A DNA stretch of 64,000 nt from Arthrobacter sp. MMS18-M83 (GTDB lineage: Bacteria; Actinomycetota; Actinomycetes; Actinomycetales; Micrococcaceae), in NCBI RefSeq assembly GCF_026683955.1, contig NZ_CP113343.1:1674001-1738000 (forward strand), given 5' to 3'. Below, piece by piece: positions 19,019 through 27,404 of this stretch. Position 1 is the first letter of the stretch. Every line of letters begins with the position of its first letter. The translations under genes were made by a program, and so were the position numbers. The notes beneath the pieces are model-generated. The model was not told the origin of the DNA. It saw only the letters and a list, made by a program, of their open reading frames with translations, and did not search any database.

Positions 19019-20038
19019 TCAGTGTATGCGGACCAGCATTTTGCCGGTGTTGGCCCCGTCCAGGAGATCAATGAAGGCCTGCGGCGCGTTTTCCAGCCCG
19101 TCTACGATCGTCTCGTCGTAGCGGACGGTTCCATCGGCGAGCCATCCGGCCATCTTCCCGGCAAACTCGGCGGCGTGCTGGCGCTGCCCACTCACGAGGA
19201 AGCCCCGGAGGGTCAGTTGCTTTCCAATGGCCACAGCCAGGTTGCGGGGGGCAGCTGCGGGCTCCTTGGAGTTGTACTGGGAGATCGCACCGCACATCGC
19301 CACGCGGCCGCCCACCGTGAGGACTGCGAGGGCAGCCTCAAGGTGCTCGCCGCCCACGTTGTCGAAGTAGACGTCGATCCCTCGCTCCCCCGCCGCCTCA
19401 CGGAGTTGGGCCACCACCGGACCGTCGTGGTAGTCGAAGGCAGCGTCGAAGCCGAGTTCCAGCAAGCGCGCCACCTTCTCGGGGGAACCGGCACTGCCGA
19501 TCACCTTGGAGGCGCCCATGGCCTTGGCGATCTGGCCCACGATCGAGCCGACGGCTCCTGCCGCGCCGGAAACGAAAACGACGTCGCCCGTTTTGAACTC
19601 GGCCACCTTGAGCAGCCCGGCATACGCAGTCAGTCCCGTCATGCCGAGGGCGCCAAGGAACGCCGACGACGGCGCGAGGCCGGCCGGGACCGGCGTCACA
19701 TGTGTGCCGTCCACCACGGAGAACTCGCGCCAGCCGAGCTGGTGCACGACGACGTCGCCCACCTTGTGCGCTTCGGAACGGGACGCGATCACCTCACCGA
19801 CCGCGCCGCCGTCGAGCGCTTCATTGAGGCGGAAGGGTGCCGAATAGGACTTCGCGTCGTTCATGCGGCCGCGCATGTAGGGATCAACCGACATGAACTC
19901 GTTGCGGACCAGGATCTGGCCGTCCTGCAGCTCCGGCAGTTCGGCCTCCGCCAGGCGGAAATTCTCCTGGACAGGACGTCCCTGCGGGCGGGATGCCAGC
20001 TGGATTTCGCGGGTACGGCTGGGAAGTGCGACGCTCAT
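19019..20038 (-). CDS. NADP-dependent medium-chain oxidoreductase (CurA/PTGR-like)
   Basis: A 339-residue zinc-free medium-chain dehydrogenase/reductase. The N-terminus ETRE-like LASRPQGRPVQENFRLAE leads to VRNEFMSVDPYMRGRM, a hallmark of the leukotriene B4 dehydrogenase/CurA group. The nucleotide site is VFVSGAAGAVGSIVGQIAKAMG (about 150-171) followed by GIDVYFDNVGG. Such enzymes reduce alpha,beta-unsaturated ketones and aldehydes with NADPH. It overlaps ohr by 4 bases (ATGA), placing it in the OhrR-controlled operon, which fits detoxification of lipid-peroxidation products (inference). Confidence 0.92.
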   Translation of the reverse strand: MSVALPSRTREIQLASRPQGRPVQENFRLAEAELPELQDGQILVRNEFMSVDPYMRGRMNDAKSYSAPFRLNEALDGGAVGEVIASRSEAHKVGDVVVHQLGWREFSVVDGTHVTPVPAGLAPSSAFLGALGMTGLTAYAGLLKVAEFKTGDVVFVSGAAGAVGSIVGQIAKAMGASKVIGSAGSPEKVARLLELGFDAAFDYHDGPVVAQLREAAGERGIDVYFDNVGGEHLEAALAVLTVGGRVAMCGAISQYNSKEPAAAPRNLAVAIGKQLTLRGFLVSGQRQHAAEFAGKMAGWLADGTVRYDETIVDGLENAPQAFIDLLDGANTGKMLVRIH

Positions 20039-20466
20039 GCGGCCACCTCCACAAGCTTGATGTCGACGGCGATGTTGCCGCGGGTCGCGTTGGAGTAGGG
20101 GCAGATCTCGTGTGCCTTGGCCACGAGCTGCTCGGCGGTTTCCCGGTCGAGGGCCGGCAACGCGATCTCAAGCTCGGCGGCAAGTCCGTATCCCTCGCGG
20201 CCTTCCAGGGCGCCGAAATGGATCTTGGCTGCCACGGCCGAATCACTGAGATCCGCCCGCGCCTTGCGTCCTACCAGCCGGAGTGCCGAGTGGAAGCAGG
20301 CCGCGTAACCGGCGGCAAAAAGTTGCTCAGGGTTGGTGCCCTGGCCGTTTCCGCCCAGTTCCACCGGGCTGGCGAGTGCTACGTCCAGCTTGCCGTCACT
20401 GGTGCGTGCGTTGCCTTCGCGGCCTTCGCCGGAAGCAAGCGCCTCGGCTGTGTACAAAGTCTTCAC
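20035..20466 (-). CDS. ohr: Organic hydroperoxide resistance protein (Ohr, OsmC superfamily)
   Basis: A 143-residue thiol peroxidase that reduces organic hydroperoxides to alcohols. The family features are YTAEALASGEGREGNARTSDGKLDVALASP at the N-terminus, the first catalytic Cys in FAAGYAACFHSAL (near residue 60) and the second in AHEICPYSNATRGNI (near residue 125). Both cysteines and the active-site Arg region are present. It lies 32 bases after ohrR and overlaps the downstream reductase. Confidence 0.96.
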   Translation of the reverse strand: MKTLYTAEALASGEGREGNARTSDGKLDVALASPVELGGNGQGTNPEQLFAAGYAACFHSALRLVGRKARADLSDSAVAAKIHFGALEGREGYGLAAELEIALPALDRETAEQLVAKAHEICPYSNATRGNIAVDIKLVEVAA

Positions 20467-20498
20467 TATGGTTCCTTTTCCTTTGGAGGGATGGACGA

Positions 20499-20933
20499 TC
20501 AGATGGCTGAATGGAGGGCGGCGGTAAGCCTGCCCAGGGTGTCGTGAAGCTGAGCAAGCTCGTCGGCACTCAAGCCCGCGGCGTCGGCGAGCCGCTGTGG
20601 CACGGCGCCTGCCTGAGCACTCAGGGCAAGCCCCGGGTCCGTCAGGTGGATTTCGACGCGGCGCTCGTCTTCGGCCGAACGTCGGCGCTCTACCAGGCCC
20701 AAGGCTTCAAGCCTCTTGAGCAGGGGTGACAACGTGCCCGAGTCAAGTCCGAGCTCGACGCCCAGTTCCCTTACGCTTCGCGGCTCGTTTTCCCAAAGAA
20801 CCAGCATCACGAGGTACTGCGGATACGTCAGCCCAAGCTCATCCAGCACCGGCCTGTAGACCGCCGTGGCCGCCTTCGACGCGGAGTAGAGGGCAAAACA
20901 GACCTGGTGGTTGAGACGGGGGGCTTCACTCAT
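20499..20933 (-). CDS. ohrR: MarR-family organic peroxide sensor OhrR
   Basis: A 144-residue winged-helix repressor. The peroxide-sensing Cys lies in LNHQVCFALYSASKA near the N-terminus, the position of the reactive Cys of B. subtilis OhrR. The recognition helix region is SVRELGVELGLDSGTLSPLLKRLEALGLVERRRSAEDERR. No second conserved Cys is obvious, suggesting the 1-Cys type. ATG at 20933 was chosen over one seven codons upstream because it starts at the family N-terminus and has TATTGT seven bases before it. An inverted repeat overlapping the promoter is the likely operator. Confidence 0.94.
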   Translation of the reverse strand: MSEAPRLNHQVCFALYSASKAATAVYRPVLDELGLTYPQYLVMLVLWENEPRSVRELGVELGLDSGTLSPLLKRLEALGLVERRRSAEDERRVEIHLTDPGLALSAQAGAVPQRLADAAGLSADELAQLHDTLGRLTAALHSAI

Positions 20934-20940
20934 GGAAATA

Positions 20941-20946
20941 ACAATA
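20941..20946 (-). promoter_or_regulatory. Leaderless -10 box for ohrR
   Basis: TATTGT on the minus strand stands seven bases before the ATG at 20933. Confidence 0.45.
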
Positions 20947-20949
20947 GCC

Positions 20950-20964
20950 CACAATTAGATTGTG
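20950..20964. promoter_or_regulatory. Probable OhrR operator
   Basis: CACAAT-TAG-ATTGTG is a perfect 6-bp inverted repeat with a 3-base spacer, A/T-rich like known OhrR sites. It lies directly upstream of the ohrR -10 box, where a bound repressor would block RNA polymerase. Confidence 0.6.
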
Positions 20965-20985
20965 CACAACCCAAGTGAATCAATA

Positions 20986-21110
20986 ACGCTCGCTCACAAA
21001 CAAGCCCTTCCCCGGCGGCCCTCGCTCACAAACAAGCCCAAACGACGGGATCCTCCTGCAGATGATCTGCAGGAGGATCCCCGGCCTTTCGGCCAAAAGT
21101 GAGCGAGCGT
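20986..21110. repeat. Composite palindromic intergenic element
   Basis: The outer arms ACGCTCGCTCAC (20986-20997) and GTGAGCGAGCGT (21099-21110) are perfect 12-bp inverted repeats. Inside is a 17-bp perfect hairpin with a one-base loop (21047-21063 with 21065-21081). A 19-bp direct repeat (CTCGCTCACAAACAAGCCC at 20989-21007 and 21021-21039) and a small GGCC-TTTC-GGCC hairpin are also present. It fills the gap between ohrR and the M20 gene and codes for nothing evident. It resembles a REP/BIME-type dispersed element. Confidence 0.75.
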
Positions 21111-21117
21111 CGCAGTT

Positions 21118-22317
21118 TTAGAGATCCCGCATGGTGCGCAATGCGGCGGCAGCCAAGACTTGGATGGCGAAGCCAAGGGCCCGTTCGTCCACGATGAAGT
21201 CACCCCGGTGGAGATCGTATTCTTCGCCGCCCGGCGTGTGGGTGCCGAGCCGCATCATGGCACCGGGCAGGTCGGCCAGGAACCAGGCGAAGTCCTCGCC
21301 GCCCATGGACTGGGGGGTCAGGACGACGGCATGCTCACCGAGTTCAGCCCTGGCCGCGGCCTCGATGAGGGCAGTTTCGTGTTCTGAGTTGACCACGGGA
21401 GGAACCCCCCGCGTGTGCTCGAGGTGGACGTCCACCCCGTACGGCGCGGCAACTTGCTGGACGACATCGTCCAACAACTCCCCCGCGCTATGCCATGCAT
21501 CGCGGTCCAGGCAGCGCATGGTCCCTGCCATATAACCATTGGCAGGGATGGCATTGGGCGCGGATCCTGCCGTGATCTGGCCCCACACCACAGAGACTCC
21601 GCTGCGGACATCCACGCGACGGGAAAGCACGGCCGGGACGTTGATGGCGATCTGGGCCAGTGCGAAGACCAGGTCCTCGGTCAGATGCGGCCGGGAAGTG
21701 TGTCCGCCACGTCCGGTCAGTTCGATTTTGATGGTGTCCGAGGCTGAGGTGATCGCCCCGATCCGCGTGCCGATCTGGCCAACGTTGATGCGCGGATCAC
21801 AGTGCAGCGCCAGAATCCGCGGGACACCCTGAAGGACGCCCTGCTCGATGCAGGACAACGCACCGCCGGGCATGGTTTCCTCGGCCGGTTGGAAGATGAT
21901 GCGCACCGTGCCGCCCAGCGGCGATTCCTGGTGCATGGCGTGCAGCACCAGGGCGATTCCGAGCATGCTGGTGGTGTGGACGTCATGCCCGCAGGCGTGG
22001 GTCACGCCGTGGTTCTTCGACGCGAACGGAAGCCCGGTCTCCTCGATGATGGGGAGGGCATCGATGTCACCGCGCAACGCCGTTGCGATGGGCCCTTCGC
22101 CGACGTCGACCGTCACGCCCGAGCCTTCCAGCCGGCGTGGCTCCAGTCCCGCGGCTTCAAGCCGCTCCACGAGCTTGTCCGTGGTGCGGAACTCCTTGAA
22201 GGACAGTTCCGGGTGCGCATGCAAATCCCGCCGGAATTCGATGAGTTCCGGCAAAAGATCGTCAAGCCACGGCCTCACCACGGGAGTCGGCTCGGTTTCA
22301 GTAGTGAAATTGCGCAC
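21118..22317 (-). CDS. M20-family amidohydrolase
   Basis: A 399-residue dinuclear metallohydrolase of the M20D (hippurate/indole-acetyl-amino-acid hydrolase) group. Metal and catalytic motifs: ALRGDIDALPI, HACGHDVHTTSMLG, and FQPAEETMPGGA with the catalytic Glu pair. The dimerisation domain includes TGRGGHTSRPH, and the late ligand motif is SMGGEDFAWFL. It hydrolyses N-acyl or N-carbamoyl amino acids; the exact substrate is not evident. The start is GTG at 22317, with TAGAGT six bases upstream. Confidence 0.93.
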   Translation of the reverse strand: MRNFTTETEPTPVVRPWLDDLLPELIEFRRDLHAHPELSFKEFRTTDKLVERLEAAGLEPRRLEGSGVTVDVGEGPIATALRGDIDALPIIEETGLPFASKNHGVTHACGHDVHTTSMLGIALVLHAMHQESPLGGTVRIIFQPAEETMPGGALSCIEQGVLQGVPRILALHCDPRINVGQIGTRIGAITSASDTIKIELTGRGGHTSRPHLTEDLVFALAQIAINVPAVLSRRVDVRSGVSVVWGQITAGSAPNAIPANGYMAGTMRCLDRDAWHSAGELLDDVVQQVAAPYGVDVHLEHTRGVPPVVNSEHETALIEAAARAELGEHAVVLTPQSMGGEDFAWFLADLPGAMMRLGTHTPGGEEYDLHRGDFIVDERALGFAIQVLAAAALRTMRDL

Positions 22318-22323
22318 CTCACA

Positions 22324-22329
22324 ACTCTA
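22324..22329 (-). promoter_or_regulatory. Leaderless -10 box for the M20 amidohydrolase
   Basis: TAGAGT on the minus strand stands six bases before the GTG at 22317. Confidence 0.5.
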
Positions 22330-22395
22330 GCCATCCGCGCCCCTCGAATAACGAAAGGGGTCTCTTGGTTACGGACTGCGCCTCAAGGACTTTGT

Positions 22396-23529
22396 TTAGA
22401 GTACGTCGGTGTCCCCGCTGGCCTTGAGCGCGTCCACCGCTCCCTTGACCCGTTGAGCGTGCTCCTTGGTGGTGACAAGCAGGGCGTCCGGAGTGTCCAC
22501 GATCACCACGTCCTTGATACCGATAAGCGCGATCACACGCTTGGTGTCGGAGACAACCACGCCGCTGGCGTTTTCGGTGAAGACACGTGCGCCTTCGCCG
22601 AGGACCGTCACTTCGTCGACGTCCCCGGCATTGTTGAGGCGGCCGATCGCCGCAAAGTCTCCGACGTCGTCCCAACGGAAGGTACCGGGCACGACGGCGA
22701 CATCCCCCGCCGCTGCCGCGGGTTCTGCCACAGCGTAGTCAATGGCGATCTTGGGCAGCGTAGGCCACACGCGAGCCGTCACTTCATCGCGCTCCGGAGT
22801 GTCCCAGGCTTCCGCAATTTCCTGCAGACCGGCGAACAGGACCGGCTGGTTTGCTTCAAGATGCTTGAGCATGAGCGCCACCGGGGCAACGAACATTCCG
22901 GCGTTCCAGACGTAATCGCCGGTCTCTAGGTACTTCTTCGCAATGTCTTCGCTCGGCTTCTCGACGAATTCGATCACCGCATGCGCGTTCGGCGCGTCGT
23001 CGATATTGAGCAAGTCGCCGGTGCGGATGTAGCCGAACCCGGTTGAGGGATGGGTGGGCTTAATGCCAATAGTGACGATTTTTCCGGCTGCAGCAGTGTG
23101 GATCGCCTCGCGCACGGTTTCCTGGAAGAGGTTGTCCGGGCTGATGACGTGGTCGGCTGCGAACGAACCCATGATGGTGTCCGGATCGCGACGGTACAGG
23201 ATGGCGGCGGCGAGGCCGATCGCCGCTCCTGAGTCCTTCGGTTCACTTTCCAGGACCAACTCGTCGTCGCCCACTTCGGGAAGCTGGCGGCAGACAGCCG
23301 TCCGGTGCGCCACACCCGTAACAACCAGGACCCGGTTGCCGGCCAGTGGTTCGAGCCGGTCGTATGTAGCCCGCAGGAGGGTGCTCCCCGAACCGGTGAG
23401 GTCGTGTAGGAATTTTGGCGCAGCAGCACGCGAAAGCGGCCAGAGGCGCGTGCCCACTCCGCCGGCCGGAATAACCGCATGGAAGTGGCGCAATGGCGAT
23501 TCGAGGCTCGCAGCGTTTTCTATACTCAC
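22396..23529 (-). CDS. manC: Mannose-1-phosphate guanylyltransferase
   Basis: A 377-residue nucleotidyltransferase making GDP-mannose from mannose-1-phosphate and GTP, for mannosylated lipids and glycans. The pyrophosphorylase loop is GGVGTRLWPLSRAAAPKFLHDL (about 21-43). Later motifs are MGSFAADHVI, GFGYIRTGD and the sugar-binding VIEFVEKPSED, then WNAGMFV. Length corresponds to a monofunctional enzyme without the phosphomannose-isomerase domain of E. coli-type ManC. The start is GTG at 23529, with TAAGGT six bases upstream. The gene name is by function; manB is used for this enzyme in some actinobacteria. Confidence 0.93.
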   Translation of the reverse strand: MSIENAASLESPLRHFHAVIPAGGVGTRLWPLSRAAAPKFLHDLTGSGSTLLRATYDRLEPLAGNRVLVVTGVAHRTAVCRQLPEVGDDELVLESEPKDSGAAIGLAAAILYRRDPDTIMGSFAADHVISPDNLFQETVREAIHTAAAGKIVTIGIKPTHPSTGFGYIRTGDLLNIDDAPNAHAVIEFVEKPSEDIAKKYLETGDYVWNAGMFVAPVALMLKHLEANQPVLFAGLQEIAEAWDTPERDEVTARVWPTLPKIAIDYAVAEPAAAAGDVAVVPGTFRWDDVGDFAAIGRLNNAGDVDEVTVLGEGARVFTENASGVVVSDTKRVIALIGIKDVVIVDTPDALLVTTKEHAQRVKGAVDALKASGDTDVL

Positions 23530-23535
23530 CGCAAC

Positions 23536-23541
23536 ACCTTA
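23536..23541 (-). promoter_or_regulatory. Leaderless -10 box for manC
   Basis: TAAGGT on the minus strand lies six bases before the GTG at 23529. Confidence 0.4.
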
Positions 23542-23767
23542 TCCGACACCCGCGCAAGTCCCACTTTGTGGTCTTCGTCTCACCCTCGCGGCGAAAAGAC
23601 CGGAATTCAGGCGAACACCCGCAATCTCGTTACAAGAAGGGGCGCCTAAATTGAATAAGCTGTGAGCGAAGCCTAGATTTAGGCTGAGCTACGAGTGCTC
23701 TCGCAGCTGGCGTTCCCCCCGCATGGATCCCGTGCCAGCGCCGCTGTGTTGCAGGAAGGTTTATTCA

Positions 23768-24148
23768 GTGCCGACAAAACCAGCTGGCACCTTGTACCGC
23801 GGCCGTGAAGGCATGTGGTCCTGGGTTGGACATCGCATTACCGGTGTTGTGATCTTTTTCTTCTTGTTGGTCCATGTGCTGGACACCTCATTGGTGCGTG
23901 TGTCCCCGGAGGCCTATACGGCCGTCATCGGCGCCTACAAGAACCCCATCATGGCCCTCGGCGAAACGGGCCTCGTCGCAGCGATCGTTTTCCACGCCTT
24001 CAATGGCTTGCGCATCATCGCCGTTGACTTCTGGAAGAAGGGCGCCAAGTACCAGCGCCAAATGCTGTGGGTCGTCCTGGCACTCTGGCTGGTTACTTTC
24101 GCGGCCTTCGCTATTCGCCACCTGTCCCTCGCTCTGGGAGGCCACTAA
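23768..24148 (+). CDS. sdhC: Succinate dehydrogenase cytochrome b556 subunit
   Basis: A 126-residue membrane anchor of complex II. The signature RGREGMWSWVGHRITGVVIFFFLLVHVLDT contains the SxxxR-like quinone-site region and a heme-ligand His (LLVHVLDT). Three hydrophobic helices end with WLVTFAAFAIRH. The start is GTG at 23768, preceded by GCAGGAAGG; an in-frame ATG 15 codons earlier gives a non-homologous extension. In the 238-base gap from manC, an AGCCTA-GATT-TAGGCT inverted repeat (23670-23685) may be an operator or part of the promoter. First gene of sdhCDAB. Confidence 0.94.
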   Translation: MPTKPAGTLYRGREGMWSWVGHRITGVVIFFFLLVHVLDTSLVRVSPEAYTAVIGAYKNPIMALGETGLVAAIVFHAFNGLRIIAVDFWKKGAKYQRQMLWVVLALWLVTFAAFAIRHLSLALGGH

Positions 24149-24151
24149 GCC

Positions 24152-24616
24152 ATGAGTACTGATATTCAGAGTCCCCGCAGCGGAAAGATCGCCCCGCAAT
24201 ACCGTCGCGGCACCGGTTCCAAGGGGAACTTCGAGATGCTCGCATGGCTGTTCATGCGGCTCTCCGGCGTCGTGCTCGTGGTGCTGATCTTCGGCCACCT
24301 CTTCGTGAACCTGCTGGTGGGAGAGGGCATCCACGCCATCGACTTCGGTTTCGTGGCTGGCAAGTGGGCAGACCCGTTCTGGCAGTTCTGGGACCTGGCC
24401 ATGCTGTGGCTCGCGATGCTTCACGGCACCAACGGTGTTCGCACCATCATCAACGACTACGCCGAAAAGGACGCCACGCGCTTCTGGCTCAAGGTGGTCC
24501 TGTACGCGGCCAGCTTCGTCATCATCGTTCTGGGCACCCTGGTGATCTTCACGTTCAACCCGTGCCCCGTCGTCAACGGCGTTCAGCTGCCGGGCGGGTT
24601 CTGCCCGGCGCCGTAG
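24152..24616 (+). CDS. sdhD: Succinate dehydrogenase hydrophobic membrane anchor subunit
   Basis: A 154-residue partner of SdhC. After a polar N-terminus (MSTDIQSPRSGKIAPQYRR) come three helices: FEMLAWLFMRLSGVVLVVLIFGHLFVNLL with a heme-ligand His, then the segment ending LAMLWLAMLHGTNGVRTIINDY with the second family His, and a final VLYAASFVIIVLGTLVIFTF. It starts 3 bases after the sdhC stop. With SdhC it holds the quinone site and anchors the catalytic subunits. Confidence 0.93.
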   Translation: MSTDIQSPRSGKIAPQYRRGTGSKGNFEMLAWLFMRLSGVVLVVLIFGHLFVNLLVGEGIHAIDFGFVAGKWADPFWQFWDLAMLWLAMLHGTNGVRTIINDYAEKDATRFWLKVVLYAASFVIIVLGTLVIFTFNPCPVVNGVQLPGGFCPAP

Positions 24617-24709
24617 CGGCTCCGCTGCACCGCTGGCAATGTCCGGCAGTGCACAACACGCGGAGCAGGCTCCGCCGACCATCTGACTTAGAGAGAAAGA
24701 GCATCTGGT

Positions 24710-26509
24710 ATGCAGGTCCACAAGTACGACGTCGTTATTGTCGGTGCCGGCGGCGCCGGCATGCGCGCCGCGATCGAATCCGGTCAGCGCGCACGCACCG
24801 CAGTACTGACCAAGCTCTACCCCACCCGTTCCCACACCGGTGCAGCCCAGGGCGGCATGTGTGCAGCCCTGGCCAACGTCGAAGAGGACAACTGGGAGTG
24901 GCACACGTTCGACACCATCAAGGGCGGCGACTACCTGGTTGACCAGGACGCAGCCGAGGTCATGGCGAAAGAAGCCATCGACGCCGTGCTGGACCTGGAA
25001 AAGATGGGCCTGCCGTTCAACCGCACGCCCGAAGGCCGCATTGACCAGCGCCGTTTCGGTGGGCACACCCGTGACCACGGCAAGGCTCCGGTTCGCCGCG
25101 CCTGCTATGCGGCTGACCGCACGGGACACATGATCCTGCAGACGCTGTACCAAAACTGCGTCAAGCACAACGTTGAGTTCTACAACGAGTACTACGTCCT
25201 GGACCTGCTGCTCGTCGAAGAAGACGCAGTACGCGAAGACGGCACGCCGTACAAGCAGAAGCGCGTTGCCGGTGTTGTGTCCTACGACCTCGCGTCCGGC
25301 GAACTCCACGTCTTCCAAGCGAAGTCCGTAGTCTTCGCCTCCGGCGGCGCCGGCAAGGTCTTCAAGACCACCTCCAACGCCCACACTCTGACCGGTGACG
25401 GCATGGGCATCGCTTTCCGCCGTGGCATCCCGCTGGAAGACATGGAGTTCTTCCAGTTCCACCCGACCGGCCTTGCAGGCCTGGGCATCCTCCTGACCGA
25501 AGGTGCACGTGGCGAAGGCGCTATCCTCCGCAACTCGGAGGGTGAACGCTTCATGGAGCGCTACGCCCCAACCATCAAGGACCTCGCCCCCCGCGACATC
25601 GTGGCCCGCGCCATGGCGAATGAAGTCCGCGAAGGCCGTGGTTGCGGCCCGAACAAGGACTACGTCCTCTTGGACCTGACCCACCTTGAGCCCGCGCACA
25701 TCGAGGCCAAGCTGCCGGACATCACCGAGTTCGCCCGCACCTACCTGGGTGTGGAACCCTTCACGGAGCCTGTTCCCGTGTTCCCGACGGCGCACTACGC
25801 CATGGGCGGCATCCCGACGAACATCACCACCGAGGTGCTGCAGGACAACCAGACGATCGTGCCCGGCCTGTACGCCGCCGGCGAGGTTGCCTGCGTTTCG
25901 GTCCACGGCTCCAACCGTCTTGGCACAAACTCCCTCCTGGACATCAACGTCTTCGGCAAGCGTGCCGGCGTTGCCGCGGCGGAATACTCCAAGACTGCCG
26001 ATTTCGTCGAACTGCCCGAGGATCCCGAAGCGCACACCCGCGCCATGCTGTCCGGGCTGCTGGACGGCAACGGAACCGAGCGTGTCGCGCAGATCCGCAA
26101 GGAACTGCAGGAAACCATGGACACCAACATGCAGGTGTTCCGCACCAAGGAATCCTTGGAGCAGGTCCTCAGCGACATCGCCGAATTCGAAGCGCGCTAC
26201 AAGAACGTGGTTGTCCAGGACAAGGGCAAACGCTTCAACCTGGATCTACTGGAGGCCGTGGAACTGGGCTTCCTCCTCGACATGGCGAAGGTCATGACGG
26301 TCGGTGCACTGCACCGTGAAGAGTCCCGCGGCGGCCACTACCGCGAGGACTTCCCGGACCGCGACGACGAGAAGTTCATGAAGCACTCCATGGCTTACAA
26401 GGACAGCTCGGTCACCACCGAATCGTCAGCCGAATCCGTAGCGGGCATCCGTCTCGAGACCAAGCCCGTTGTCTTTACCCGTTACGAGCCAATGGAGCGT
26501 AAGTACTAA
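24710..26509 (+). CDS. sdhA: Succinate dehydrogenase flavoprotein subunit
   Basis: A 599-residue catalytic subunit oxidising succinate to fumarate. FAD dinucleotide motif [19 protein letters not shown] (residues 5-23); the covalent flavin His is in [15 protein letters not shown] near residue 44. Active-site motifs [20 protein letters not shown] and the Arg-containing [21 protein letters not shown] are intact. The C-terminal domain ends with the usual [19 protein letters not shown] precedes the ATG by several bases. The stop overlaps the sdhB ATG by one base. Confidence 0.98.
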   Translation: MQVHKYDVVIVGAGGAGMRAAIESGQRARTAVLTKLYPTRSHTGAAQGGMCAALANVEEDNWEWHTFDTIKGGDYLVDQDAAEVMAKEAIDAVLDLEKMGLPFNRTPEGRIDQRRFGGHTRDHGKAPVRRACYAADRTGHMILQTLYQNCVKHNVEFYNEYYVLDLLLVEEDAVREDGTPYKQKRVAGVVSYDLASGELHVFQAKSVVFASGGAGKVFKTTSNAHTLTGDGMGIAFRRGIPLEDMEFFQFHPTGLAGLGILLTEGARGEGAILRNSEGERFMERYAPTIKDLAPRDIVARAMANEVREGRGCGPNKDYVLLDLTHLEPAHIEAKLPDITEFARTYLGVEPFTEPVPVFPTAHYAMGGIPTNITTEVLQDNQTIVPGLYAAGEVACVSVHGSNRLGTNSLLDINVFGKRAGVAAAEYSKTADFVELPEDPEAHTRAMLSGLLDGNGTERVAQIRKELQETMDTNMQVFRTKESLEQVLSDIAEFEARYKNVVVQDKGKRFNLDLLEAVELGFLLDMAKVMTVGALHREESRGGHYREDFPDRDDEKFMKHSMAYKDSSVTTESSAESVAGIRLETKPVVFTRYEPMERKY

Positions 26510-27291
26510 TGACGACCGAAATGGCTGAGCCGGCCTCCAAGATCGAGCTTCCCGCAGGCATTGGCGGAGGCGGGGAAATTCCCACCTTCAACATCACCCT
26601 GCGCGTGCGTCGCTACAACCCGGAAGTCTCGGAAGAGGCCGCCTGGGAAGACCACCAGCTAACCATGTACGGCACGGACCGCGTGCTGGACGCCCTGCAC
26701 AAGGTCAAGTGGGAGATCGACGGTTCGCTGTCCTTCCGTCGCTCTTGTGCGCACGGCATTTGTGGTTCCGATGCCATGCGGATCAACGGCCGCAACCGCC
26801 TCGCCTGCAAGACCCTGCTGAAGGACTTGGACACGTCCAAGCCCATCACTGTTGAGCCGATCAAGGGCCTCCCCGTGGAGAAGGACCTGATCGTGGACAT
26901 GGAGCCGTTCTTCCAGTCCTTCCGCGAGGTCATGCCCTTCTTGATCAACAAGGGCCACGAGCCCACCAAGGAGCGGCTCCAGTCGGTCAAAGACCGTGAA
27001 CGCTTTGACGACACCACCAAGTGCATCCTGTGCGCTGCGTGTACCTCGTCTTGCCCGGTGTTCTGGACGGACGGCCAGTACTTCGGTCCGGCCGCGATTG
27101 TGAACGCGCACCGCTTCATCTTCGATTCCCGTGACGACGCTGGCGACATGCGCCTGGAGATCCTCAACGACAAGGAAGGCGTGTGGCGTTGCCGCACCAC
27201 CTTCAACTGCTCGGAGGCTTGCCCCCGTGGCATCCAGGTGACCCAGGCTATCGCCGAGGTCAAGCAGGCCATCCTGGCACGTAAGATCTAG
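26509..27291 (+). CDS. sdhB: Succinate dehydrogenase iron-sulfur subunit
   Basis: A 260-residue electron-transfer subunit. The [2Fe-2S] cysteines are in RRSCAHGICGSDAMRINGRNRLAC (near 80-103). The [4Fe-4S]/[3Fe-4S] cysteines are in CILCAACTSSCPV and CSEACPRGIQVTQAI near the C-terminus. It passes electrons from SdhA to the quinone at SdhCD. All cluster ligands are present. The start overlaps the sdhA stop, and a long hairpin ends the operon. Confidence 0.98.
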   Translation: MTTEMAEPASKIELPAGIGGGGEIPTFNITLRVRRYNPEVSEEAAWEDHQLTMYGTDRVLDALHKVKWEIDGSLSFRRSCAHGICGSDAMRINGRNRLACKTLLKDLDTSKPITVEPIKGLPVEKDLIVDMEPFFQSFREVMPFLINKGHEPTKERLQSVKDRERFDDTTKCILCAACTSSCPVFWTDGQYFGPAAIVNAHRFIFDSRDDAGDMRLEILNDKEGVWRCRTTFNCSEACPRGIQVTQAIAEVKQAILARKI

Positions 27292-27307
27292 TTTCCGAAG
27301 TCAGAGT

Positions 27308-27348
27308 ACGACGACGGTGTCCCCCTTTGTGGGGTACGCCGTCGTCGT
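27308..27348 (+). terminator. Terminator of the sdhCDAB operon
   Basis: The perfect core ACGACGACGG/CCGTCGTCGT is extended inward to near-contiguous pairing and followed by TGTTT. It starts 17 bases after the sdhB stop. Confidence 0.8.
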
Positions 27349-27404
27349 TGTTTAAGAGTCGTTCAGGAAAAGCCGGGCGACTCGCAAAGCGAAAGGCGGA
27401 CAGG

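Noticed and set aside
20989..21039. The repeated CTCGCTCACAAACAAGCCC as a CRISPR-like array
   Set aside because: Only two direct copies with a very short spacer, embedded in an inverted-repeat element and with no cas genes.
23888..26035. A 715-codon open frame on the minus strand across sdhD/sdhA
   Set aside because: It is antisense to clearly conserved sdh genes with all cofactor motifs; high-G+C codon bias leaves the opposite frame open.
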